A stretch of DNA of 37,310 bases, taken from Nocardioidaceae bacterium. GTDB taxonomy: Bacteria > Actinomycetota > Actinomycetes > Propionibacteriales > Nocardioidaceae. Both the position numbers and the translations under genes were made by a program. Location of the stretch: positions 1 through 37,310 of the forward strand of contig JAJUGK010000007.1 of assembly GCA_029268205.1 (NCBI GenBank), given 5' to 3'. The notes beneath the pieces are model-generated. The model worked only from the letters and a program-made list of their open reading frames with translations, did not search any database and was not told the origin of the DNA. This document shows positions 1-7,960 of the stretch, piece after piece; position 1 is the first letter of the stretch; every line of letters starts with the position of its first letter.

Positions 1-649
1 TCAGGACCCGCATGCCGAACCTCTCGTCGTGTGCGTCCTTGCGCACCAGCGCGGCCCTGCCCGGGTCGCGGGTCGTCACGTCGACGTCGAAGGGAGCGAA
101 GTCCTCGGCGACCCGCTCCCAGATCTCGTGGATCACCGCGCGTTCGGCGGCGCTGAAGCGGGTGCGGTCGTGGTCGAGGGAGAAGGCGGGGTAGGTGCCG
201 CCCGGCAAGCCCAGCTGCTGCTGCCACTCGGTGCCGGTCAGCTGGTGGCCGTCGAAGTCGAGCAGGATCGTGCGGGGCGCGCCGGGGCGGCTGTGCAGCC
301 GGGTGACGTCGGGGAGCGTCGCCCCCCGCGGGCGGCGGGCCCGGTCGGGTCGGTCGGGTGTCACCGCGGCGGGGACCCGCGGCGGGTCGGCGTAGTAGAG
401 CCGGTCGGAGGGACCGACGCCGACCGCCGGGTCGGCCAGCAGCGCTCGTACGTCCTCGGGCGTGCGGTCGTGGGCGGCGGCGATCCGGGCCACCCGTTGA
501 TCAGCCGCGCCGCCGCCGGCGGGGCTACCGTGAGCAGCGCCGCCGGCCGCACTCGCCGGCCCGGTGGCTGTGAGCCCGGCGCACACCAGCGCCCACGCCG
601 CGAGGGCGGCGGTACGGACGACTCCGGGGCGGCGCATGGGGGACATCAT
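1..649 (-). CDS. Secreted zinc-peptidase-like protein, N-terminal 216 residues (runs off the window)
   Basis: This reading frame has no stop inside the window, so only its N-terminal part is visible. It begins with ATG at 649 (646 and 637 are in-frame alternatives; AGGG lies just upstream). A positively charged MRRPGVVR stretch and a hydrophobic Ala-rich segment ending in ASA look like a signal peptide. The mature part contains TILLDFDGHQLTGTEW, then FSLDHDRTRFSAAE, then VAEDFAPFDVDVTT. This combination is typical of a secreted metallopeptidase-like domain found in actinobacteria and planctomycetes. The zinc motif would lie beyond the edge, so catalysis cannot be confirmed. It follows two secreted phosphatase genes on the same strand with a 62-bp gap and may share their transcript. 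Confidence 0.75.
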   Translation of the reverse strand, partial: MMSPMRRPGVVRTAALAAWALVCAGLTATGPASAAGGAAHGSPAGGGAADQRVARIAAAHDRTPEDVRALLADPAVGVGPSDRLYYADPPRVPAAVTPDRPDRARRPRGATLPDVTRLHSRPGAPRTILLDFDGHQLTGTEWQQQLGLPGGTYPAFSLDHDRTRFSAAERAVIHEIWERVAEDFAPFDVDVTTRDPGRAALVRKDAHDERFGMRVL

Positions 650-711
650 CGGCCCTGGGTCCGACAGTGCGGAACCCGCCGTCCCGCCAGATCGCCGCAA
701 GGCCCAGCGGC

Positions 712-2007
712 TCACCGCAGCCGGCTGGTCCCGTCGTAGCCGCCGCGCGGGGGCCGCAGGCCGAAGAACTCACCCACCGTCGGTGCCACGTCGATCGTCC
801 GGGCCCGTGCCGGCGAACGCCGTTTCCTCACCACCGGATGTCCGCCGGAGAGGAAGAACGGGATCGGCGCGGTCGCCGGGTGGCCGTGGTTGCCCGGGAT
901 CGGGTTGGAGATCGGCGCCGGGTCGCTGAACCGCCAGCCCGCCTTGCAGTAGACCACCAGGTCCCCAGCCCGGGCGCCGAGGCGCAGTCGCTTGGGGGTA
1001 TGGGTCGACAGCACGCCCGGCGTGCTGCGGGCGATCCGGCGCATGCGGCGAACCGCCTCGGCCTGCCGGGCCCGGGGTCCGGTCCAGTAGAGCAGGTCGG
1101 CGCCGCCGTTCTGACTGACCTCCACCCGGCCGGCCAGCAGCGGGTCGCGCGCCAACCGGGGTGCCAGCGTGATCACCCGGTCGGGGCGCGACCAGTCCAT
1201 CGAATGGTCGGCGAGGAACACGATCAGCGAGTTGCGCCACCGGCCGGTCCGCTTGAGCATCGCGACGAACTGGCCGATCTGCAGATCGAGCTGGATCAGG
1301 GCCGCCGTCCGCAGCGCGCGCAGCGTCGTGCCGGTGATGTCGGTATGGCCCCACCGGTCGCAGTCGCCGAGATTGACGAAGACCAGATTCGGATCGTGCT
1401 GCGCGACCATGCTGTGCAGGGCCTGCATGGTGAACAGATCCGGCGCGTGCCCGCTGATCGGGATGATCGGGAACGGCTCCCACCGGTGGTTCGCCCGGGT
1501 CCCGAAGATGCCGTAGAGGTACTCCTTGCTCAGCACCGTGCCGGTGCTGAAGCCCTGCTTGCGCAGGCGCTCGATGACGGTCGGGAACCGCAGGTCGCTG
1601 GGACGGTCGAGGTCGCGGTGGATCTTCGCCCTGCGGTCGTAGATCGCGTTGGCAGGTACGCCGTTCCGGCGCGGGCGCACCCCGGTCATCATCATCACGT
1701 GGTTGGGGATCGTCTCCATGATCGGCAGCGACCGGGCGTTGGGGAAGGCCGTCCCGGCGTCGCGCAGCGCCTTGAGCCGCGGCATCAGCCCCGAGTCGAT
1801 CTCGCCGGGGATCATCCCGTCGAGCACGATGACGTAGGCGCGCTTGCGGCCCTTCGCCGCCAGGACGGGGGAGTCCAGAGCGGTCGACAGGACGATGCCG
1901 GCGCCGCCGGCCGCCCCCAGGCGCAGGACGTGTCGCCGGTCCAGGTCGACCTCGGCGAGCGAGCGGGGGTCCGCAGCGGAGCCGTCGCCGCCGTACGGCG
2001 TGCACAT
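712..2007 (-). CDS. Tat-exported alkaline phosphatase / nucleotide pyrophosphatase-type phosphodiesterase
   Basis: A 431-residue protein of the type I phosphodiesterase/nucleotide pyrophosphatase (alkaline phosphatase superfamily) fold. A twin-arginine signal (DRRHVLRLGAAGGAG, Arg24-Arg25) predicts folded export. The two-metal site can be followed along the protein: Asp63 in VIVLDG, nucleophile Thr99 in METIPNH, then GDCDRWGH, FLADHSMDW and PGNHGHP supply the remaining Asp and His ligands. It probably hydrolyses phosphate mono- or diesters outside the membrane; the natural substrate is unknown. Its ATG at 2007 shares its A with the TGA of the upstream PhoD-type gene (TGATG), so the two should be translationally coupled. 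A frame extending upstream to 2865 is only an antisense-like shadow through that gene. Confidence 0.85.
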   Translation of the reverse strand: MCTPYGGDGSAADPRSLAEVDLDRRHVLRLGAAGGAGIVLSTALDSPVLAAKGRKRAYVIVLDGMIPGEIDSGLMPRLKALRDAGTAFPNARSLPIMETIPNHVMMMTGVRPRRNGVPANAIYDRRAKIHRDLDRPSDLRFPTVIERLRKQGFSTGTVLSKEYLYGIFGTRANHRWEPFPIIPISGHAPDLFTMQALHSMVAQHDPNLVFVNLGDCDRWGHTDITGTTLRALRTAALIQLDLQIGQFVAMLKRTGRWRNSLIVFLADHSMDWSRPDRVITLAPRLARDPLLAGRVEVSQNGGADLLYWTGPRARQAEAVRRMRRIARSTPGVLSTHTPKRLRLGARAGDLVVYCKAGWRFSDPAPISNPIPGNHGHPATAPIPFFLSGGHPVVRKRRSPARARTIDVAPTVGEFFGLRPPRGGYDGTSRLR

Positions 2008-3806
2008 CAGCGGTCCCCCCGTCGGGTCGGGACCGGCCCGGAGGCGGCGCGAACCCGCTGGGTGCCTGCCAGCGTCTGCCAACTGGTGCTCCAGCGGCTC
2101 CCGGCGCGGCGCTGCTGGCGCGCGCCGGTCACGAAGTAGTCCATCTGGGTGCGCTGCGGGGTGATGTCGAGGACGCCGTAGCCGTGGGAGTCGAAGTCGA
2201 GGTAGCGCACGTGCCGGTTGAGCGTCTGGATCGCCGCCTCCACCACGAGGCTCGCGGAGCGGGGCGGTGCTCCGAGGATGTCCTTGAGGTTGTTGCTGGT
2301 GACGCTGGTGCAGACCATCTCGGTGGCGACGCTGCGACTGCGCAGGGGATAGGTGCCCGCATCGACCGGCAGATCGCTGACCCAGGCGGAGTGGATGTCG
2401 CCGGTGACGAAGACGGTGTCGGTGATCCCGTGGTCGGCGAGGTGGCGCAGCAGTTCGCTGCGGTCGGCGGTGTAACCGTCCCACTGGTCGGCGTTGTAGG
2501 GCAGACCGTCGGCCGGGAGCAGGCCGATCAGGTCGGTCACCGGACCGGTGATCTCGTTGGGCAGCGGCGGGAACAGGATCGGGGCGATCATCACCGGGTT
2601 GCCCACGATCTTCCACTGGGCGCGGCTGCGGCGCAGGACGCGTTTGAGCCAGCGCATCTGCGCGGCCCCGGTGATGGTCCGGTCGGGCCGGCTGAGGATC
2701 GGGTCGGGGTTCGGGATCGGCGTGGGCGTGAGCCTCGACTGCTGGGAGCGGTAGGTGCGCAGGTCGAGCATCGCGATGTCGAGGAGTCGGCCGTAGCGCA
2801 GCCGGCGGTAGAGCCGGTAGCCGTCGCCGACCCGGGTCCTCGGACCCATCCGCACCGGCATCCACTCGTCGTAGGCCCGGAAGGCGGCGGCGCGGCGGGC
2901 GCGGAAGCGTCCCTCACCCGGGTTGTGGTTCTCCGCACCGGCGGCCCAGGTGTCGTTGGTCAGCTCGTGGTCGTCCCAGGTGACGATGAATGGGTGCCGC
3001 GCGTGCAGGGCCCGCAGGTCGGGGTCCTGCTTGTATTGCGCGTGCCGCTGCCGGTAGTCGCGCAGGGTGACCATCTCGTGCCGGGGACGGTGCGGGCGGA
3101 CGACGACGTTGCGCTGGCCCATGGCGTACTCGCCGACGCCGTTCTCGTAGAGATAGTCGCCCAGGTGCAGGATCGCGTCGAGGTCGCCGCGCTTCGCCAG
3201 GTGGCGGTAGGCGTGGAAGTATCCGGCCTCGAGGTTCGCGCATGACACGACGCCGAACCGCACGCGCTTGGGGAGCGCGCCGTGTGCCGGTGCGGTGCGG
3301 GTGCGTCCGACCGGACTGGTGCGGCCCCGGTAGGAGAAGCGGTAGAAGTACGCCGTGTCGGGGCGCAGCCCGCGGGCGTCGAGCTTCACGGTGTGGTCGC
3401 GAGCCGGGCCCGTGCGCACCGTGCCCTGCGCGACGATCCGGCGGAACGCCCGGTCGGTGGCGACCTGCCAGCGCACCTGGATGCGCGGCCCCCGGCCCGA
3501 CCCGGGCGTTGCGGCGCGGGTGGGGGTCACCCGGGTCCAGAGGATGACCCGTCGCGGTCGCGGGTCGCCGGAGGCCACACCGTGGCGGAAGTAGCCCGAG
3601 GCCGCCTCCGCCGGTCCCACCGGACCGGCGGCGACCGCGACCGCGCCGGCAGCACCGACGGCCGCGGTGCGTAGGACCGTACGCCGGCTGGGGTCGGGTG
3701 TGCCGGCGGCGTCGGCCGCAGGGGCGGGGGTGCCCGGTGCGGTCACCGGAGGAGCGGCCGGAGGGGTGGCCGGGGAGGCGGGGACGACAGACGGGGTCGG
3801 GCTCAC
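2007..3806 (-). CDS. phoD: PhoD-type alkaline phosphatase, Tat-exported
   Basis: A 599-residue PhoD-like alkaline phosphatase/phosphodiesterase. After about 38 Pro/Ala-rich residues comes a Tat signal (SRRTVLRTAAVGAAG, Arg41-Arg42). An N-terminal beta-sandwich (SGYFRHGVASGDPRPRRVIL) is followed by the metallophosphatase domain: FGVVSCANLEAG, LHLGDYLYE, VTWDDHELTND and FVTGDIHSAW carry the metal ligands. Family members release phosphate from phospholipids, nucleotides or teichoic acids outside the membrane using iron and calcium. The start is GTG at 3806; the overlapping ATG at 3808 is out of frame and followed at once by TGA. No clear Shine-Dalgarno sequence is seen. It heads a coupled pair with the second phosphatase, suggesting joint phosphate scavenging. 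No Pho box was recognised upstream. Confidence 0.88.
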   Translation of the reverse strand: MSPTPSVVPASPATPPAAPPVTAPGTPAPAADAAGTPDPSRRTVLRTAAVGAAGAVAVAAGPVGPAEAASGYFRHGVASGDPRPRRVILWTRVTPTRAATPGSGRGPRIQVRWQVATDRAFRRIVAQGTVRTGPARDHTVKLDARGLRPDTAYFYRFSYRGRTSPVGRTRTAPAHGALPKRVRFGVVSCANLEAGYFHAYRHLAKRGDLDAILHLGDYLYENGVGEYAMGQRNVVVRPHRPRHEMVTLRDYRQRHAQYKQDPDLRALHARHPFIVTWDDHELTNDTWAAGAENHNPGEGRFRARRAAAFRAYDEWMPVRMGPRTRVGDGYRLYRRLRYGRLLDIAMLDLRTYRSQQSRLTPTPIPNPDPILSRPDRTITGAAQMRWLKRVLRRSRAQWKIVGNPVMIAPILFPPLPNEITGPVTDLIGLLPADGLPYNADQWDGYTADRSELLRHLADHGITDTVFVTGDIHSAWVSDLPVDAGTYPLRSRSVATEMVCTSVTSNNLKDILGAPPRSASLVVEAAIQTLNRHVRYLDFDSHGYGVLDITPQRTQMDYFVTGARQQRRAGSRWSTSWQTLAGTQRVRAASGPVPTRRGDR

Positions 3807-3947
3807 ATCGCGTGCAACGACGCACCGCCCCGGACGTGACGCCCTGTCGTGAACCGTCGCGCAGCCTTCACCTGACGTTCACCGGACGGGGATCGTGGGC
3901 GCACGCCCCGTTGCCGCGATGAGGGAACCGTCGGGCAGGATGGCACG

Positions 3948-4697
3948 GTGGTGCTTCGGCGGTTCGTGGTCAGCGACGTCCACGGGCACCCCGCCGACCT
4001 GCGCGCCGCCCTGCGGGGCCGGGGGCTGATCGACCGCGACGACCGGTGGTGCGTCGACGACACCGAGCTGTGGGTGCTCGGCGACCTGCTCGACCGGGGC
4101 CCCGACGGACTCGGAGTCATCGACCTGCTCCGCTCTCTCCAGACGCAGGCGCCCGACCACGTGCACGTGCTGCTCGGCAACCACGAGGCGCTGGCGATCG
4201 GGGCCGCGCGGTGGCCCGCGGGCCGGTTCGGGCGCTCGTGGGCGGTCAACGGTGGCCGACCGGGCGATCGCGCCGGTCTGGACGAGGAGCGGCTCGCCTG
4301 GCTGGCCGGCCTCCCGGCCATGGGGCGCGCGGGCGACTTCCTCCTGGTCCACTCCGACACCACGGCCTATGCGGACTGGGGGACCTCGGCGCCCGAGGTC
4401 AACGACCGGATCCGCGCAGCGCTCACGTCGGGCGAGGAGGAACGCGTCTGGGCCGTGTGGTCGAGTCTGTGCGGGCGGCTGGACTTCTCCCGGACCGGGG
4501 GCGCCCAGCGGGCACGGTCGTTCCTCCGCACGTTCGGCGGCAGCTGTGTGGTCCACGGACACACCCTGGTCGGTGCGCTGCGCCACGAGCGGTCCTCGGC
4601 GGTGACCGGTCCGCTGCTGTATGCCGACGACCGGGTCCTGGCGATCGACGGCGGCCGGTACGACGACGGGCCGCTGCTGTTCGTCGCGCTCGACTGA
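3948..4697 (+). CDS. Calcineurin-like metallophosphoesterase (PPP-type phosphatase)
   Basis: A 249-residue cytosolic phosphatase of the PPP/ApaH-PrpE group. The metal-binding motifs are in order: SDVHGHPADL near residue 9, GDLLDRGPDG near 48, LLGNHEAL near 70, then a late VHGHTLVG. It could act on phosphoproteins or dinucleoside polyphosphates; the sequence does not decide. The start is GTG at 3948, preceded by AGGA with a 7-nt spacer; CAGGAT, 6 nt upstream, could instead be a -10 for a leaderless message. It is divergent from the secreted phosphatases and convergent with the aldehyde dehydrogenase, so it is probably monocistronic. Confidence 0.82.
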   Translation: MVLRRFVVSDVHGHPADLRAALRGRGLIDRDDRWCVDDTELWVLGDLLDRGPDGLGVIDLLRSLQTQAPDHVHVLLGNHEALAIGAARWPAGRFGRSWAVNGGRPGDRAGLDEERLAWLAGLPAMGRAGDFLLVHSDTTAYADWGTSAPEVNDRIRAALTSGEEERVWAVWSSLCGRLDFSRTGGAQRARSFLRTFGGSCVVHGHTLVGALRHERSSAVTGPLLYADDRVLAIDGGRYDDGPLLFVALD

Positions 4698-4722
4698 GCA
4701 CCGCTGTGGCGGGACGGCAGCG

Positions 4723-4751
4723 GCGCGCGGGTGCGGGTGCTGCCCGCGCGC
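4723..4751. terminator. Hairpin between convergent genes
   Basis: Two perfect 9-bp arms (GCGCGCGGG and its complement) flank an 11-nt loop in the 66-bp gap between the phosphoesterase and the convergent aldehyde dehydrogenase. There is no T-run, as is common in high-GC actinobacteria. It could serve either strand. Confidence 0.55.
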
Positions 4752-4763
4752 TGACGGCCCGGA

Positions 4764-6305
4764 TCAGAGCTTGAGGCCGACGTACTTGGTCTCGAGGTAC
4801 TCCTCGATGCCCTCCAACCCGCCCTCGCGTCCGAGGCCGGACTGCTTGACGCCGCCGAACGGCGCGGCCGGGTTGGAGACGACGCCCTGGTTCACCCCGA
4901 CCATGCCGGCGTCGAGCCGCTCGGCGTAGCGGATCGCCCGGGAGAGGTCCTGGGTGAAGACGTAGGAGACCAGGCCGAACTCGGTGTCGTTGGCGGCGGC
5001 GATCGCCTCGTCGTCGTCGGTGAAGGTGGTGATGGGCGCGACCGGCGCGAAGACCTCCTCGGAGAGGATGCGAGCCCGGTCCGGTACGCCGGTGAGCACG
5101 GTCGGCGCGAGGAACGAGCCGTCGCCGGGCAGGGACCCGCCACCCGTGGCGACCTCGGCGCCCGCCCCGACCGCGTCGTCGACGAGTTCCTGCGCCTTGG
5201 CCACCGCGTCGTCGTCGATCAGCGGACCCAGCGTCGTGTGCTCGTCGAGCCCGTGGCCGGGCACGAGCCCGCCGAGCCGCTCGGCGAGCGCGCGACCGAA
5301 GTCGGCGGCGAGGTCGGCGTGGACGAGGAACCGATTGGCCGCGGTGCAAGCCTCGCCGATGTTGCGCATCTTGGCCAGGACCGCGCCCTCGACGGCGGCG
5401 TCGAGGTCGGCGTCGGCGCAGACCACGAAGGGCGCGTTGCCGCCCAGCTCCATCGAGGTGCGCAGCACCTGCGGCGCGGCCTGCTCGAGCAGCGCGCGGC
5501 CGACCTCGGTCGACCCGGTGAAGGTGAGCTTGCGCAGCCGCGGGTCGGCCAGCAGGGGCGCGGTCACCGCCGAGGAGCTCGCGCTGGTGAGGATGTTGAG
5601 CACCCCCGGCGGCAGGCCGGCGTCGAGGAGGATCTGCCCGAGCAGGAGCGAGGTGAGCGGGGTCGCGCCGGCGGGCTTGAGCACGATCGTGCAGCCGGCG
5701 GCGATCGCCGGGGCCACCTTGCGCGTCCCCATCGCCAGCGGGAAGTTCCAGGGCGTGATCGCGTACGTCGGGCCGACCGGCTGCTTCATCGTCAACAGCC
5801 GGGTCCCTCCGCTCGGCGCCGTCGACCAGCGGCCGGCGATGCGCACGGCCTCCTCGGAGAACCACCGCAGGAACTCGCCGCCGTAGGTGACCTCGCCGAG
5901 GGCCTCGGCGTACGGCTTGCCCATCTCGGCGGTCATCACCGTGGCGACGGTCTCGGCGCGCTCCTGCAGCAGGTCGAACGCGCGGCGCAGCACCTCGGCG
6001 CGCTCCCGCGGGTCGGTCGCCGCCCAGTCGTCCTGGGCCGCTGCGGCCGCGTCGAGAGCGGCGGTGGCGTCCTCGGGCGTGCCGTCGGCGACCTCCGCGA
6101 GTCGCTCCCCGGTGGCGGGGTCGGTGACGGCGAAGGTCCGGTCGGTCTCCCGCCAGCGGCCGTCGACGAGCAGGCCCGTGGGGACGGTGCCGACCGCCCG
6201 ATCGCGGCGCTGCGCCGCCGCGGCCGAGATCGCGTGCGGCGCCGTCGACGGGCCGGGGGAGGAGGGGGTGCCGGATGGGGTGCCGGGAGAGGCGTCGGGA
6301 GTCAC
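4764..6305 (-). CDS. gabD: NAD(P)-dependent aldehyde dehydrogenase, succinate-semialdehyde type
   Basis: A 513-residue aldehyde dehydrogenase. Cofactor and catalytic motifs are intact: Asn187 in TPWNFP, Lys210 in VLKPAG, FTGSTEVG near 262-269, general base Glu286 in MELGGN and nucleophile Cys320 in IGEACTAANR. The motif set and the C-terminal PFGGVKQSGLGREGG best match succinate-semialdehyde dehydrogenases, which oxidise succinate semialdehyde to succinate; other small aldehydes are possible. The first 30 residues are Ser/Pro/Gly-rich and lie outside the fold. The start is GTG at 6305, without a Shine-Dalgarno sequence but with TACGGT 7 nt upstream, consistent with a leaderless message. It is divergent from the sugar operon. 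No GABA transaminase gene is nearby, so its metabolic partner is unknown. Confidence 0.85.
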   Translation of the reverse strand: MTPDASPGTPSGTPSSPGPSTAPHAISAAAAQRRDRAVGTVPTGLLVDGRWRETDRTFAVTDPATGERLAEVADGTPEDATAALDAAAAAQDDWAATDPRERAEVLRRAFDLLQERAETVATVMTAEMGKPYAEALGEVTYGGEFLRWFSEEAVRIAGRWSTAPSGGTRLLTMKQPVGPTYAITPWNFPLAMGTRKVAPAIAAGCTIVLKPAGATPLTSLLLGQILLDAGLPPGVLNILTSASSSAVTAPLLADPRLRKLTFTGSTEVGRALLEQAAPQVLRTSMELGGNAPFVVCADADLDAAVEGAVLAKMRNIGEACTAANRFLVHADLAADFGRALAERLGGLVPGHGLDEHTTLGPLIDDDAVAKAQELVDDAVGAGAEVATGGGSLPGDGSFLAPTVLTGVPDRARILSEEVFAPVAPITTFTDDDEAIAAANDTEFGLVSYVFTQDLSRAIRYAERLDAGMVGVNQGVVSNPAAPFGGVKQSGLGREGGLEGIEEYLETKYVGLKL

Positions 6306-6312
6306 GAGCAGG

Positions 6313-6318
6313 ACCGTA
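6313..6318 (-). promoter_or_regulatory. -10-like hexamer, aldehyde dehydrogenase
   Basis: TACGGT lies 7 nt before the GTG start and there is no ribosome-binding site, which suggests transcription starts at the start codon. Confidence 0.5.
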
Positions 6319-6382
6319 CCCGGGCCGGGCGCCGGCGACGCGTTATCGCATCGTTAGCAAGCGATCGTTGATTTTCGCCGAC

Positions 6383-6394
6383 GTAAACGTTTAC
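6383..6394. promoter_or_regulatory. LacI-family operator of the sugar operon
   Basis: GTAAACGTTTAC is a perfect 12-bp palindrome with a central CG, the usual form of a LacI/GalR operator. It sits 85 bp upstream of the binding-protein start, in an AT-richer island of this very GC-rich region. A TTGATT at 6368-6373 could be the -35, which would place the operator over the spacer and -10. The LacI gene at the end of the same operon is the obvious candidate regulator. Confidence 0.8.
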
Positions 6395-6479
6395 ATCTGA
6401 AGGGTCATGCGTATGTGACGGACGTCTCGACCTCCATGTGGTGGTCGCACGTCGACCTCAGAGCAAGGGAGTCAGATAC

Positions 6480-7865
6480 ATGCGATCCATCCATCTCAGG
6501 CGCGCGCTCGCCACGGGCGCCGTCCTGGTGCTCGGCGCCGGCCTGGCCGCCTGTGGCGGCGACGACGGCGGCGGCGAGACCAACACCGCCGGCGGCACCT
6601 CGCCCGGTGAGGGCAAGGCGGAGTGCGAGGCGCTGACCGAGTTCGGCGACCTCTCCGGCAAGACCGTCTCGGTCTACACCTCGATCGTCGCCCCCGAGGA
6701 CCAGCCCCACATCGACTCCTACAAGCTGTTCGAGGAGTGCACCGGGGCCACCGTGAACTACGAGGGCTCGAAGGAGTTCGAGGCCCAGCTCGTCGTCCGG
6801 GCGCGCAGCGGCAACCCGCCGGACATCGCCTACATCCCGCAGCCCGGTCTGCTGGCCAACCTGGTCAACGACACCGACGCGGTGGTCGAGGCCCCCAGCA
6901 CCGTGGCCGACAACGTCGATGAGTTCTTCGGCGAGGACTGGAAGTCCTACGGCAGCGTCGACGGCACCTTCTACGCCGCCCCGCTGGGCGCGAACGTGAA
7001 GTCCTTCGTCTGGTACTCCCCGAAGATGTTCGCCGACAACGGCTGGGAGATCCCCGAGACCTGGGACGACATGATGACCCTGTCGGAGGAGATCGCGGCC
7101 ACGGGCATCAAGCCCTGGTGCGCGGGCATCGGCTCCGGCGAGGCCACCGGCTGGCCGGCCACCGACTGGCTCGAGGACACGCTGCTGCGTGACGGCGGCG
7201 CCGAGGTCTACGACCAGTGGGTCAACCACGAGATCCCGTTCGACGACCCGGCCGTGGTCGAGGCGCTCGACCGCGTCGGCTCGATCCTGAAGAACCCCGA
7301 CATGGTCAACGGCGGGTACGGCGATGTGAAGTCGATCGTCGAGACCACCTTCCAGGACGGCGGTCTGCCGATCCTCGAGGGCAAGTGCGCACTGCACCGC
7401 CAGGCCAGCTTCTACGCCGCCAACTGGGGCGAGGCCAAGGCCGACGTGCAGATCGCCGAGGACGGCGACGTCTTCGCCTTCTACCTGCCGCCGACCAACG
7501 ACGAGAACGGGTCGCCGGTCCTGGGTGGTGGCGAGTTCGCCGCGGCGTTCTCCGACCGCCCGGAGGTCCAGGCCTTCCAGACCTACCTGTCCAGCGACGT
7601 GTGGGCCAACGAGAAGGCCAAGGCCACCCCGGACGGTGGCTGGGTCAGCGCCAACACCGGCCTCGACGTGGCCAATCTGACCAGCCCGATCGATCAGCTC
7701 TCCGCGGAGATCCTGCAGGACCCCGAGGCGGTCTTCCGCTTCGACGGCTCCGACATGATGCCCGGTGCGGTGGGCGCTGGATCGTTCTGGAAGGAGATGA
7801 CCGCCTGGATCGGTGGCAAGTCCACCGAGGACGCCCTGGCGGACATCGAGTCCTCCTGGCCGTGA
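6480..7865 (+). CDS. Sugar ABC transporter substrate-binding lipoprotein (AglE-like)
   Basis: A 461-residue extracellular solute-binding protein, family 1. The signal peptide ends in a lipobox (GAGLAACGG, lipidated Cys25), so it is anchored to the outer face of the membrane. Stretches such as KPWCAGIGSGEATGWPATDW, FYLPPTNDENG and VLGGGEFAAAF resemble alpha-glucoside-binding proteins of the AglE type. The start at 6480 is preferred over an upstream in-frame start at 6438 because AAGGGAG lies 8 nt before it and the signal peptide begins there. It is the first gene of an operon with two permeases and a GH1 enzyme. A GH1 partner suggests a beta-glucoside ligand while the protein family suggests alpha-glucosides, so the ligand is open. 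Confidence 0.85.
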   Translation: MRSIHLRRALATGAVLVLGAGLAACGGDDGGGETNTAGGTSPGEGKAECEALTEFGDLSGKTVSVYTSIVAPEDQPHIDSYKLFEECTGATVNYEGSKEFEAQLVVRARSGNPPDIAYIPQPGLLANLVNDTDAVVEAPSTVADNVDEFFGEDWKSYGSVDGTFYAAPLGANVKSFVWYSPKMFADNGWEIPETWDDMMTLSEEIAATGIKPWCAGIGSGEATGWPATDWLEDTLLRDGGAEVYDQWVNHEIPFDDPAVVEALDRVGSILKNPDMVNGGYGDVKSIVETTFQDGGLPILEGKCALHRQASFYAANWGEAKADVQIAEDGDVFAFYLPPTNDENGSPVLGGGEFAAAFSDRPEVQAFQTYLSSDVWANEKAKATPDGGWVSANTGLDVANLTSPIDQLSAEILQDPEAVFRFDGSDMMPGAVGAGSFWKEMTAWIGGKSTEDALADIESSWP

Positions 7866-7871
7866 CACGTG

Positions 7872-7907
7872 CGTGGGGTCCGGCACCTGCGGGTGCCGGA
7901 CCCCACG
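7872..7907 (+). terminator. Intra-operon hairpin after the binding-protein gene
   Basis: A perfect 16-bp stem (arm CGTGGGGTCCGGCACC) with a TGCG tetraloop lies 6 nt after the binding-protein stop and ends 53 nt before the permease start. There is no T-run. By analogy with malE-malF intergenic structures, it probably protects the upstream mRNA or partly stops transcription, so that binding protein exceeds permease. Confidence 0.7.
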
Positions 7908-7960
7908 GCGTACGCCCGACCTGAGCCCGCGCCGTCCCGGCATCGGATGAGGAGGCCGCA

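Noticed and set aside
667-2139. 490-codon plus-strand frame opposite the NPP-type phosphatase
   Set aside because: Antisense mirror of a GC-rich coding gene; repetitive Arg/Gly/Val composition and no domain.
6405-7943. 512-codon minus-strand frame opposite the sugar-binding protein
   Set aside because: The plus strand encodes a complete lipoprotein with signal peptide and family motifs; the antisense frame is composition-driven.
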